Shown here: positions 21,003-28,682 of the stretch, in pieces
Layout: each line of letters starts with the position of its first letter
Numbering within the stretch: position 1 is the first letter of the stretch
Source: Clostridiales bacterium
GTDB taxonomy: Bacteria; Bacillota; Clostridia; Christensenellales; Aristaeellaceae
Length of the DNA stretch: 64,000 nt
Reading direction: 5' to 3'
NCBI GenBank assembly: GCA_004557125.1
Contig: SFET01000001.1
Location: 1 to 64,000, forward strand
Translations under genes and position numbers: made by a program
The notes under the pieces: model-generated
What the model was told of the DNA's origin: nothing
The model's input: only the letters and a program-made list of their open reading frames with translations
The model's database searches: none

Positions 21003-21041
21003 CAAAATCCGTCGCGTCCAACGGGCGCAACGGATTTTTGT
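21003..21041 (+). terminator. Second hairpin after acsB
   Basis: AAAATCCGT (21004-21012) pairs with ACGGATTTT (21030-21038), with further pairing inside and T5 after it. It acts as a back-up terminator. The gap to 21148 holds nothing else I can name. Confidence 0.65.
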
Positions 21042-21148
21042 CATGGAGCAATTTGATCGAAGCGCTTCGGCCTGCGCCCGCAGAATCAATGCCGGGACAT
21101 GCCGTCTGAATGGTTTTCACGACACACATATCGATGCAAGGTGATAGA

Positions 21149-22207
21149 ATGCTTGACAAGAAGGCTCTACGCAGGGAGATTGGCCAGAAGAAGCGCGCCA
21201 TGGCGGCGGCGGAGATCGCAGCCTACAGCCACAATCTGGCGGAAAAGCTGTACGAGACAGAGGAATATAAGCAGGCGCAGGCCATCTACGCCTACCTGCC
21301 CTACAATCAGGAGGTGCGCACCTGGGAGATCGTCGAGCGCGCCTGGAAGGAGGGCAAGCGGGTCGCGGTGCCCAAGGTCTACGGCGACGAGATGCGCTTT
21401 CTGTGGCTGACGGACTTCACACAGATCGCCCCCGGCGGCTGGAACATCCCCGAGCCCACCTTCGACGAGCCCGTGGCCGAGGATGCGACCGCGCTGGTGC
21501 TGATGCCCGGCCTGGCCTTCGATCCGGAAGGACATCGCGTGGGCTACGGCGGCGGCTTCTACGACAAGTATCTTCAGGCGCACCCCGGCCACATGCTGGT
21601 GGCGCTGTGCTATCCCTTCCAGCTGCTGGATCATCTGGAGGTGGAGGAGCACGACATCCCCGTGGATCGGGTGATCTGCGCAGACGAGCTGCGCCTGGTC
21701 GAGCCCTTCGCCGCCTACGCGGAGCAGATCGCCGCCTACCGCAGTGAATTCCTGGAGTGCGGCGATTCCATGGACGGCACGGGTTCCCTCGCGCGCACGG
21801 AGGATCCCAGTGAGTGGCTCCGGCAGACGGAGGAGCTGCGCAATCCGGACACCGTACCCGAGGGCTGGGTGCCTGCCACGCAGTACCTCTGCATTCGCGT
21901 GATGGACGATCGTCTAGTGGGCATGATCCAGCTCCGCCACAGCTTCAACGATTATCTCGCGAAGTTCGGTGGGCACATCGGTTACAGCGTGCGCCCCGAT
22001 GCGCGCCGCAGGGGCTACGCCACCTGGATGCTCTGCGCCGCCCTCCCCCGCTGCCGGGAGCTGGGACTGGATCGCGTGCTGATCACCTGCGACCACGACA
22101 ACGCCGCCAGCCGGGGAACCATCCTCGCAAACGGCGGCAAGTTCGAATCCAGCGTGTTCGAGCCGGAGGAAGGCGCGACCCTCGAGCGCTACTGGATCGA
22201 GCTGTAA
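21149..22207 (+). CDS. Fusion: 5-formyltetrahydrofolate cyclo-ligase + GNAT acetyltransferase
   Basis: One continuous 352-residue frame holds two enzymes. Residues ~1-185 are a 5-formyl-THF cyclo-ligase (MTHFS/YgfA): basic N-terminus K-K-A-L-R-R-E-I, nucleotide and substrate loops around L-M-P-G-L-A-F-D and G-Y-G-G-G-F-Y-D-K-Y. Residues ~186-352 are a COG3981-type GNAT: G-T-G-S-L ... G-H-I-G-Y-S-V-R-P with the acetyl-CoA loop R-R-R-G-Y-A-T-W. The cyclo-ligase returns 5-formyl-THF to the one-carbon pool, which fits a folate-dependent acetogenic pathway next door. The acetyltransferase substrate is unknown. The ATG at 21149 follows AAGGTGAT. Both halves look intact. Confidence 0.85.
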   Translation: MLDKKALRREIGQKKRAMAAAEIAAYSHNLAEKLYETEEYKQAQAIYAYLPYNQEVRTWEIVERAWKEGKRVAVPKVYGDEMRFLWLTDFTQIAPGGWNIPEPTFDEPVAEDATALVLMPGLAFDPEGHRVGYGGGFYDKYLQAHPGHMLVALCYPFQLLDHLEVEEHDIPVDRVICADELRLVEPFAAYAEQIAAYRSEFLECGDSMDGTGSLARTEDPSEWLRQTEELRNPDTVPEGWVPATQYLCIRVMDDRLVGMIQLRHSFNDYLAKFGGHIGYSVRPDARRRGYATWMLCAALPRCRELGLDRVLITCDHDNAASRGTILANGGKFESSVFEPEEGATLERYWIEL

Positions 22208-22214
22208 GGCATAG

Positions 22215-22250
22215 AAAAACAGATGCACCCAAGCGATGCATCTGTTTTTT
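22215..22250 (+). terminator. Bidirectional terminator
   Basis: A perfect 13-bp stem (22215-22227 with 22237-22249, arms starting A5-CAGATGCA) ends in T6. It separates convergent genes. Confidence 0.9.
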
Positions 22251-22257
22251 GTATGTA

Positions 22258-23232
22258 TTATACGGCTTCCGCACCCGGCGCGCGGTACTTGTGCAGAAAG
22301 TGCACGCCAAGCAGCACCGCCAGCAGGAAGAACGTCATGTACAGGCCGTTGAACAGGCCGTGGCTGCCGCCGGTGAGCCAGGTTTCCGAGACGTGGTAGA
22401 CCGACCACACGCCGTCCGCAGCGCCGGCGCTGAGATTGACAAACAGCGCGGTGTGCACGAAGCTCCAGCCGGTGAACAGCCCCGTGGGGGCCGCGAGTCC
22501 GTAGCGGTCGTGCAGCATGCAGCACAAGAGCACCTGCAGCGCCACATTTGCCATGCCGATCCAGCTCAGGTGCCAGCCGCCCTCGGCGATGAACTCCACC
22601 ACCAACAATAGAACCATGCTGGGGATGCGCTTCAGGTGGGCGCGGGCGGACTCGTAGAGGTAGTCCATCATGAACACCTCGCCCGCCAGCGTGGACAGAA
22701 AGCACACCGGCGCGGCGATGAGCGTGGTCAGGCTGAACTTCGGCTCGCTCAGCGGCACAGCCAGCCGCAGCGAATCCGTGAGCAGGCACAGGACTACGCC
22801 AAGCAGCGCGGCGGCCAGGCCCACAACCAGCCACTTGCCCAGACCGGGCAGCTCGAAGCCCTCGTGGTCGCCCTTGTTGTGCAGGAGCTTCGCCAGCACC
22901 AGGAAGATGACCACCGTGCCCAGGCTCTCCACCACGGACATCAGCGGATCGTAGCCGTGGAGCACCACCGTGGCCCACAGCGGCGCCTGAAGAATGTCGC
23001 CGTAGCCCAGGTTCATTGCGTGCATGTGCAGCTGGCCCAGCGTGGCGGAAAAGATCGCCTCTACACCCCAGTTCCAGCCGAAGTACACCAGAAAGCCGAT
23101 CAGCCACAGCCAGATCAGATGGACGTGGCCGTCTTTATTGCGCACCAGATCGCCGTGCGGCCTTGCATCGGGCGAATGCGCCCGTTCCGCGCGCCGCAGC
23201 TCGGCGCGCGTCTTTTTCTTTTGGAATGCCAT
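22258..23232 (-). CDS. Polytopic membrane protein, possibly a degenerate CPBP-type protein
   Basis: This is a 324-residue protein with a basic cytoplasmic N-terminus (~35 residues) and about eight hydrophobic helices. The order of an acidic helix (G-E-V-F-M-M-D-Y-L-Y-E), then L-H-D-R-Y-G-L-A-A-P-T-G-L-F and W-S-F-V-H-T-A, recalls CPBP/CAAX-type intramembrane proteases, but the catalytic Glu-Glu pair and Arg are missing. It may be an inactive relative; this is weak. It starts 9 bases after the phosphorylase stop and ends the leftward operon. Confidence 0.55.
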   Translation of the reverse strand: MAFQKKKTRAELRRAERAHSPDARPHGDLVRNKDGHVHLIWLWLIGFLVYFGWNWGVEAIFSATLGQLHMHAMNLGYGDILQAPLWATVVLHGYDPLMSVVESLGTVVIFLVLAKLLHNKGDHEGFELPGLGKWLVVGLAAALLGVVLCLLTDSLRLAVPLSEPKFSLTTLIAAPVCFLSTLAGEVFMMDYLYESARAHLKRIPSMVLLLVVEFIAEGGWHLSWIGMANVALQVLLCCMLHDRYGLAAPTGLFTGWSFVHTALFVNLSAGAADGVWSVYHVSETWLTGGSHGLFNGLYMTFFLLAVLLGVHFLHKYRAPGAEAV

Positions 23233-23241
23233 GCCGCCTCC

Positions 23242-24546
23242 TCACTCCACGACGGCCTGAATCAGCGGCCGCGGCGCGGGCTTCTCGTCGGAGATGGAGA
23301 TGGAGCGCTTCATCAGATTGTACGCGCCGGTGCGGTCGGACTTCTCGCCCGCGTGCAGCGTGCAGAGCACGTCGCCCCGCTTCACGCGATCGCCCAGGCG
23401 CACCTTCATCACGATGCCCACGGCGAGATCCAGTTCGTCGGTCTTGTGCTCTCGGCCCGCCCCCAGCAGCTTCGCCGCGTTGCCGATGTCGCTGGTGACC
23501 ATGGAGGACACATAGCCCGCGCGGTCGGCCTTGATGTCGATCAGCGTCTTTGCCTTGGGCAGTAGGCCGGTGTCCTCGCACACCCGGGGATCGCCGCCCT
23601 GGGCCGCGATCATCTCCGCCAGCTTCTTCAGGCCCTCGCCGCTGCGAATCTTGGAATCCAGCAGCTTCACGCCCTCGGCCACCGTGGCCACCGCGCCCGC
23701 ATTGCGCAGGATGTGCGCGCCCAGCTCCAGCGCCACGTCCTTCAGCGCGCCCTCGGTGCGCCCGGCGAGGATGTCGATGGCCTCCTCCACCTCCAGCGCA
23801 TTGCCGATGTAGTTGCCCAGCGGCTGATCCATGTCGGTGATCAGCGCGGAGAAGCGCTTGCCGCTGAGATTTCCGATGCGCACCATCATCTCCGCCAGCT
23901 TGCGGGACTTCTCGGGCGTGTCCATGATCGCGCCGCTGCCGCTCTTCACGTCCAGCACCACCACGTCGCAGCCCGCCGCCAGCTTCTTGGAGAGGATCGA
24001 CGACACCACCAGCGGCATGCAGTCCACCGTGGCGGTCACGTCGCGCAGGGCGTAGAGCACCTTGTCCGCCGGGGCAAGCTCCGCGGTCTGGCCAATGATG
24101 GCGCAGCCGATGTCCGTCACCTGCCGCTTGAAGGCGTCCACGTCCAGGTCGATGGACATGCCCGGAATGGACTCCATCTTGTCCAGCGTGCCGCCGGTGA
24201 AGCCCAGGCCGCGGCCGGACATCTTCGCCATCTTCACGCCGCAGGCCGCGACAAGCGGCACCAGCACCAGCGAGGTGGTGTCGCCCACGCCGCCGGTGGA
24301 GTGCTTGTCGGCCTTGATGCCAGGGATGTCGGAGAGATCCAGCGTCTCGCCGGACTTGGCCATCGCCAGCGTCAGCGCCAGGGTCTCCCGGTCGCTCATG
24401 CCGTTGATGCAGATTGCCATCAGCAGCGCGGAGGCCTGATAGTCGGCAAAGCTGCCGTCCACCACGCCGTCCACAAAGGCGCGGATCTCCGCCTCGTTCA
24501 ATTCGCCGCCAAAGCGCTTTTTTCGAATGATATCACAGGGGTTCAT
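23242..24546 (-). CDS. pdp: Pyrimidine-nucleoside phosphorylase
   Basis: The enzyme splits uridine, deoxyuridine and thymidine with phosphate to base plus (deoxy)ribose-1-phosphate. The 434-residue length is normal. The phosphate loop K-H-S-T-G-G-V-G-D-T-T and the family signature S-G-R-G-L-G-F-T-G-G-T-L-D-K are intact. The C-terminal domain carries the usual G-R-E-H-K-T-D-x-L-D. deoA (thymidine phosphorylase) is the close alternative. Its start overlaps the upstream glycosylase gene by 14 bases, so the two are translationally coupled. Confidence 0.93.
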   Translation of the reverse strand: MNPCDIIRKKRFGGELNEAEIRAFVDGVVDGSFADYQASALLMAICINGMSDRETLALTLAMAKSGETLDLSDIPGIKADKHSTGGVGDTTSLVLVPLVAACGVKMAKMSGRGLGFTGGTLDKMESIPGMSIDLDVDAFKRQVTDIGCAIIGQTAELAPADKVLYALRDVTATVDCMPLVVSSILSKKLAAGCDVVVLDVKSGSGAIMDTPEKSRKLAEMMVRIGNLSGKRFSALITDMDQPLGNYIGNALEVEEAIDILAGRTEGALKDVALELGAHILRNAGAVATVAEGVKLLDSKIRSGEGLKKLAEMIAAQGGDPRVCEDTGLLPKAKTLIDIKADRAGYVSSMVTSDIGNAAKLLGAGREHKTDELDLAVGIVMKVRLGDRVKRGDVLCTLHAGEKSDRTGAYNLMKRSISISDEKPAPRPLIQAVVE

Positions 24547-25042
24547 TCGGGAATGCCTCCTTCAGAGCCTGTCGCCAGAGCTCGCGTTTGATTTCATACT
24601 TCAGGGTGTAGGCCGGGCTGGTGGAGGGCATGCGGTGGTAGCTGTGCCGCGCGTCCTCCCTCGCCACCAGCTTGCAGTAGAGCTGGTGCGCCGTGGCCCC
24701 GTTAAAAAAGATGTGTTTGATGTCCGGACAATTCCGGAACAGGCTGTCAAAGTCGTTGGGCTGCGGGTCGCGGATGGCACTGTCCAGCGAACCCGCGCGC
24801 TCGCAGCTGCCCACCGTATCCCACAGCGCGATGCGGTGGCGCAGCAGCATGGCCTTCTTGTCCTCGATGGACAGAGGTTGCGGCTCGTTCAGGATTTCCG
24901 CCATCATCGGCCAGAAGGCGTTGCGGGGATGGGCATAGTAGAAGCTCTGATGCAGCGACTCCACGCTGGGCATGGAGCCGAGGATCAGCATGCGCGCGTC
25001 CGCCCGCCACACCGGATCGAAGCCGTAAATGCGCTCCGCCAT
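24533..25042 (-). CDS. DNA-deoxyinosine (hypoxanthine) glycosylase, UDG superfamily family 6
   Basis: This is a 169-residue member of the uracil-DNA glycosylase fold. The motif I segment G-S-M-P-S-V-E-S-L-H-Q-S-F-Y-Y and the following A-H-P-R-N-A-F-W-P are those of the hypoxanthine-DNA glycosylase group (TIGR04274), which removes deaminated adenine from DNA. F-F-N-G-A-T-A (substrate strand) and S-T-S-P-A-Y-T (motif II-like loop) are visible. It lies 3 bases after the sirtuin stop and overlaps pdp, so the three genes are one operon. Confidence 0.82.
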   Translation of the reverse strand: MAERIYGFDPVWRADARMLILGSMPSVESLHQSFYYAHPRNAFWPMMAEILNEPQPLSIEDKKAMLLRHRIALWDTVGSCERAGSLDSAIRDPQPNDFDSLFRNCPDIKHIFFNGATAHQLYCKLVAREDARHSYHRMPSTSPAYTLKYEIKRELWRQALKEAFPNEPL

Positions 25043-25045
25043 AGC

Positions 25046-25765
25046 TCAGGGAAGCTGGGCGAACACCTCGCCGATGGGATCGCGCAGAATGAGATCCGCT
25101 CGATCGTCCCGGGGCGTGGCGGACTTGTTCACCAGCACCATGCGCTTGCCCCGGTACTCGTCGATGAAGCTGGCCGCGGGATAGACGCTCAGCGAGGTGC
25201 CGCCGATGATCAGCAGATCTGCACTTGCAATGGCGTGGATCGCGCCCATGATGCAGTCCTGATCCAGGGATTCCTGATAGAGCACCACGTCCGGCTTGAT
25301 GACGCCGCCGCAGCTGCACCTGGGCACGCCGCCGGTCTGCTGGATGTAGGCCGCGTCGTAGAACTTGCCGCAGTCCATGCAGTAGTTGCGCAGGATGCTG
25401 CCGTGGAGCTCAAAGACCTTCTTCGAGCCTGCCGCCTGGTGCAGGCCGTCGATGTTCTGGGTCACCACGGCGCTGAGCTTGCCCTCCTGCTCCCACTGGG
25501 CCAGCTTTTTGTGCGCAGCGTTGGGCAGGGCGTCGGTGATGAGGATCTTCTCCCGATAGAAGCGGTAGAATTCCTCCGTCTTGCGCACGAAGAAGTCGTG
25601 GCTGAGGATCGTCTCCGGCGGATAGGCATACTTCTGCCGGTACAGGCCGTCCACGCCGCGAAAATCGGGAATGCCGGATTCCGTGCTGACTCCGGCGCCG
25701 CCGAAGAATACGATGCGCCTTGCTTCGCGCACCCATTGAATGAGCTTCTCCAAGGATTCCTTCAT
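25046..25765 (-). CDS. cobB: NAD-dependent protein deacylase, sirtuin
   Basis: The enzyme removes acyl groups from lysines using NAD and releases nicotinamide and O-acyl-ADP-ribose. It has 239 residues from the ATG at 25765, which follows AAAGGGTGG; the frame is open further upstream without a better site. Motifs: G-A-G-V-S-T-E-S-G-I-P-D-F-R, T-Q-N-I-D-G-L-H-Q, catalytic His in E-L-H-G-S, zinc cysteines C-M-D-C and C-S-C-G, and G-G-T-S-L-S-V-Y-P. A common target in related bacteria is acetyl-CoA synthetase. It is the first gene of the leftward operon. Confidence 0.93.
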   Translation of the reverse strand: MKESLEKLIQWVREARRIVFFGGAGVSTESGIPDFRGVDGLYRQKYAYPPETILSHDFFVRKTEEFYRFYREKILITDALPNAAHKKLAQWEQEGKLSAVVTQNIDGLHQAAGSKKVFELHGSILRNYCMDCGKFYDAAYIQQTGGVPRCSCGGVIKPDVVLYQESLDQDCIMGAIHAIASADLLIIGGTSLSVYPAASFIDEYRGKRMVLVNKSATPRDDRADLILRDPIGEVFAQLP

Positions 25766-25788
25766 ATTCAACCACCCTTTCCATCCGT

Positions 25789-25817
25789 ATTTTAGCATTA
25801 TTTTCCCAAGCTGTCCA
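25789..25817 (-). promoter_or_regulatory. Promoter of the sirtuin-glycosylase-pdp operon
   Basis: Leftward TGGACA (25817-25812), 17 bases, TAAAAT (25794-25789) with a preceding TGC (extended -10). Confidence 0.75.
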
Positions 25818-25858
25818 CCTTGGATGAATCTCACCACGCTTTTTTCTCCTTTTTATCA

Positions 25859-25887
25859 TTGTAATTTACTTATTTTTGTGTTATCAT
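25859..25887 (+). promoter_or_regulatory. Promoter of the Nudix-like gene
   Basis: TTGTAA (25859-25864), 17 bases, TATCAT (25882-25887). It is divergent from the sirtuin promoter. Confidence 0.6.
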
Positions 25888-25921
25888 GGATCTTAGCCGT
25901 AAAAAGGAAGGTGTTTAAGCT

Positions 25922-26356
25922 ATGGCAAGTGCAATTCGCAGTTGTGCGGGCGGCGTTGTTTTCTGCGACGAACAGGTTTTTCTTTTGATGAGCGATCGCG
26001 GCGAATGGGTGATGCCGAAGGGCGTGATCCGCAACCGCAATCATTCCAACGATGTGGCGCTCTGGCGCGTCGAGGACGAGGCCGGAATTCACGCGCGCAT
26101 CATCGGCATTGCCGGCAATACCCGCTACGACTTCTTCTCGGAGAGCCGCGGCAAGGAGGTCAGCAATCGCATCCAGTGGTTCGCAATGATCGCGGACGAC
26201 AGCAGCTACCACATTTCCTTCGATCAGGGATTTCTAAACGGCGGCTACTACCCTGTACAGAAGGCCCGGGAGATGCTGACCCACGATTGCGACCGCGAGA
26301 TTCTGGATACGGCCTATCAGATCTACGAAGAATGCAAGGAGGAAACCCCGGCCTGA
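25922..26356 (+). CDS. Nudix-fold protein with degenerate Nudix box
   Basis: The 144-residue protein begins like a Nudix hydrolase (R-S-C-A-G-G-V-V-F, then E-W-V-M-P-K-G) but the box that should read G-x5-E-x7-R-E-U-x-E-E-x-G-U is G-V-I-R-N-R-N ... L-W-R-V-E-D-E-A-G-I. The first Glu is Asn, the Arg-Glu pair is Trp-Arg, and one Glu is Asp. Metal binding and pyrophosphatase activity are therefore doubtful, and a binding or regulatory role is possible. AGGAAGGTG lies before the ATG. It is monocistronic and convergent with spo0A. Confidence 0.75.
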   Translation: MASAIRSCAGGVVFCDEQVFLLMSDRGEWVMPKGVIRNRNHSNDVALWRVEDEAGIHARIIGIAGNTRYDFFSESRGKEVSNRIQWFAMIADDSSYHISFDQGFLNGGYYPVQKAREMLTHDCDREILDTAYQIYEECKEETPA

Positions 26357-26449
26357 TTTCAAGGGCGGATTTCAGGACAGAACAATCCCCATAGAGCACA
26401 CCGGCAGCGCCATATGACGTCGGCGAACGCGCGATTGGCCCAAAAATGT

Positions 26450-26487
26450 GAGATTCCCCGTCGCAAATGCGGCAGGGAATCTCGTTT
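26450..26487 (+). terminator. Bidirectional terminator between the Nudix-like gene and spo0A
   Basis: A perfect 9-bp stem (26450-26458 with 26475-26483, arms GAGATTCCC and GGGAATCTC) is followed by GTTTTGC. It lies 93 bases after the Nudix stop. Confidence 0.7.
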
Positions 26488-26520
26488 TGCTTCTCCGCAG
26501 CGATGACCTGCATGCGCACC

Positions 26521-27291
26521 TCAGGCGCTTCGGTTGCCACCGATCTTCTCGGCCACGCAGGAGATGAATTCTCCGTTGGTGGGCTTGTCCATGGCGTCGA
26601 ACACCTTGTAGCCGTACATCTTGTTCACCGTATCCAGTCGGCCGCGGCTCCAGGCGACCTCAATGGCGTGGCGCATGGCACGCTCCACCTTGCTGGCGGA
26701 GGTATCGAAGCGCCGGGCGACGCCGGGATAGAGCTCCTTGGTGATGCGGTTGATGACGTCGTGGTTGTCAATCACCATGCGCACCGCCTCGCGCAGATAC
26801 GCATACCCCTTGATGTGGGCGGGGATGCCCAGAGTGAGAAACAGGTTGGTGATCTGCTCGTCCAGCGTCTCCGGCGCAGCGCTGATCTCATCGCAGCCCG
26901 CCACCGCCGGCTGCGCCTCCCCGGCAATCTCCACGATGCGGCTGTACAGCAGGTGCATATCGAAGGGCTTGACCATGTAATAGCTCGCGCCCAGGCGAAT
27001 GGCGCGCATGATGAAGTCGTCCCTGGCCAGGCCGGTGAGCACGATCACCTTCGGACGCAGCTCCGGCTCCATGCGGCCGATCTCCTCCAGCGCCATGAAG
27101 CCGTCCCGGCGGGGCATGATGATGTCCATCACCAGGATGTCCGGCGCATTTTCCCGCACCGCGTCCCCGATCTCCGTGCCGTCGGAGACGGCCGCCACCA
27201 GCTCGATGTCGTCCTTGCGGGAGAAGTAATCCGCCAAAAGCCCAAGTATGCTCTGGTTGTCGTCCGCCAGCATGACCCGTATCTTATCCAC
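26521..27291 (-). CDS. spo0A: Sporulation master response regulator
   Basis: Spo0A is the phosphorelay output regulator that starts endospore formation. The receiver domain has the acidic pocket A-D-D-N-Q, phospho-acceptor Asp in V-M-D-I-I-M-P, L-T-G-L and V-K-P-F. The C-terminal Spo0A DNA-binding domain carries V-E-R-A-M-R-H-A-I-E-V-A-W-S-R-G, nearly identical across the family, and ends with the usual K-P-T-N-G-E-F-I-S. I place the start at the GTG (27291): it gives V-D-K-I-R-V, aligned with known Spo0A starts, and sits 9 bases from AAAGGA. The ATG at 27300 touches that site. It is monocistronic. Confidence 0.95.
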   Translation of the reverse strand: MDKIRVMLADDNQSILGLLADYFSRKDDIELVAAVSDGTEIGDAVRENAPDILVMDIIMPRRDGFMALEEIGRMEPELRPKVIVLTGLARDDFIMRAIRLGASYYMVKPFDMHLLYSRIVEIAGEAQPAVAGCDEISAAPETLDEQITNLFLTLGIPAHIKGYAYLREAVRMVIDNHDVINRITKELYPGVARRFDTSASKVERAMRHAIEVAWSRGRLDTVNKMYGYKVFDAMDKPTNGEFISCVAEKIGGNRSA

Positions 27292-27347
27292 ATTCGTCAT
27301 TCCTTTCAACTGATGTTGCTGTAAAGGAATATATGCAGATTCCACGC

Positions 27348-27365
27348 ATTTTAGCACAGCTGTGC
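27348..27365 (-). promoter_or_regulatory. Putative spo0A promoter -10 with adjoining palindrome
   Basis: Leftward TAAAAT (27353-27348) is preceded by TGC. A perfect 12-base palindrome GCACAGCTGTGC (27354-27365) touches it, where an operator would lie. I see no good -35 and no Spo0A box. Confidence 0.45.
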
Positions 27366-27410
27366 AGCGCGTCGCGCCGCTAAGATTCCGCCAAGTTTTC
27401 AGCCGGATCC

Positions 27411-27450
27411 ACAAAAAGCCCCGGACGGCGCATTTCATCCATCCGGAGCT
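27411..27450 (-). terminator. Terminator of the hydrolase pseudogene
   Basis: A 9-bp stem with one G-U (27442-27450 with 27417-27425) is followed, leftward, by TTTTTGTG. Confidence 0.75.
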
Positions 27451-27469
27451 TTTCCAAAAATCCTGCCGG

Positions 27470-28432
27470 TCAGCCGGCCAGATATGCCGTCACCGCATCC
27501 TGGAACGCATGATAGAAGGGTTCCTCCAGCATCAGCGCATGGGACGCACCCTCGATGACCTTCAGCTCGGAGCCCTCCGGCAGATCGTCCAGCACGGCGT
27601 AGACCAGATCGTAGTTCAGATAGGGATCCACATCGCCGCAGATCACCAGCGTGGGCGCCTGAATGCCCGCCAGGTCGATCAGCTTCTCGGAGGGATCCAC
27701 GCACAGGTCGCGGCGGCCGCCGTTGGGGCTGGAATCGTCGTCGTAGTGCCAGCAGCTGGAGCAGTACAGCTCGATCACCACCGGATCCGTGACCGTCAGA
27801 TCGAAGCTGCCGTCCTCGTTCTTCTGGAAGTCGTCGGCGGCATGCTCCCAAGTGTTGTAGTGGAAGGCGTCCGCCACCTCCACGTCGCCCACGCCGCACA
27901 GGATCGGCGCGTAGAGCACCAGCTTGTTCAGATGCTCGGGATACTTCACCGCAAAGCGGCTGGAGGTCACGGTGTCCCAGCTCCAGCCGAGCACATCGAT
28001 CTTCTCCAGGCCGGTCTCCGCGACGATCAATTCCACCGCGGCGTTGATGTCCTCGCCTGCGTAATCGGAATCGGGCATGAAGCCGTCCTCCACCGCGCCG
28101 GACTGGCCCTAGCCCGCAATGTCCTGCCGCCACACCGCGTAGCCCTCCCGGGCCAGGCGGCGCACCAGGCTGTAATCCTCATAATCGATGTCGAACTCGT
28201 GGGAGGAATAGGTCAGTCCGTGCACCAGCAGGATGCTCTTCTCCGGCTGCGCGTCCGCAACGGCGATGCGGTCCAGATGCAAAGCGATTCCGTTGCGCTC
28301 CAGCGGGTATTCGTCGTAGGTATAGCTGATTTCCTCCGTTGCAGTCGCAGGCTCCGCGAGGCCCACGGTTGCGCACACCAGCAGCATTGCGACCAGCAGC
28401 GCCGCCAGCAGACGGGATGAGAGCTTCCTCAT
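27470..28432 (-). pseudogene. Secreted alpha/beta hydrolase interrupted by an in-frame TAG
   Basis: The frame runs from the ATG at 28432 to the TGA at 27470 with one TAG at 28111-28109. Before it, 107 residues hold a signal peptide (cleavage near G-L-A-E) and the oxyanion strand L-L-V-H-G-L-T. The TAG falls within D-I-A-G-stop-G-Q-S-G, where relatives have Tyr, so a TAC or TAT to TAG change is likely. After it come V-L-G-W-S-W-D (the elbow's last Gly is Asp), I-C-G-D-V-D and G-A-S-H-A-L. An internal ATG at 28093 could only start a protein lacking the signal peptide and oxyanion region. It is probably inactive unless TAG is suppressed. Confidence 0.8.
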
Positions 28433-28605
28433 AAAACTACCTTACTTCTATGTTGATTACAACCATTCTATTCCGTTCCTCCGATTCTGCAAGGAATGTT
28501 TTGTTAAATCTCGCATTTATTGCCGAAAGAATTTATGATTTTACGTCATATTTTTCGCATACAGGGTCCAATCGCGATCAATGTTAACATTCGTGCAAAA
28601 AATGC

Positions 28606-28634
28606 TTGTAATTCGATCAAAGAAGTTTTATAAT
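28606..28634 (+). promoter_or_regulatory. Promoter of pgi
   Basis: TTGTAA (28606-28611), 17 bases, perfect TATAAT (28629-28634), 49 bases before the start codon. Confidence 0.75.
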
Positions 28635-28682
28635 GGAAGCAGGCAAATGTGCCATACGAAATCAGAAATGGAGACGATTCCC

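Noticed and set aside
16071..21089. A continuous leftward open frame of about 1670 codons across the CODH/ACS operon
   Set aside because: It is antisense to three certain genes and covers their intergenic gaps, with low-complexity Gly/Ala/Val/His/Asp content. High GC at third positions removes stop codons on the other strand. No homology, start signal or promoter supports it.
22636..23565. Rightward open frames over the membrane protein and phosphorylase genes
   Set aside because: They are antisense shadows with His/Gln/Arg-rich content and no ribosome binding site.
28109..28111. Pyrrolysine codon
   Set aside because: The gene is a hydrolase, not a methylamine methyltransferase, Tyr fits the site, and no pyl genes are in the window. 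Kept only as a low-probability alternative.
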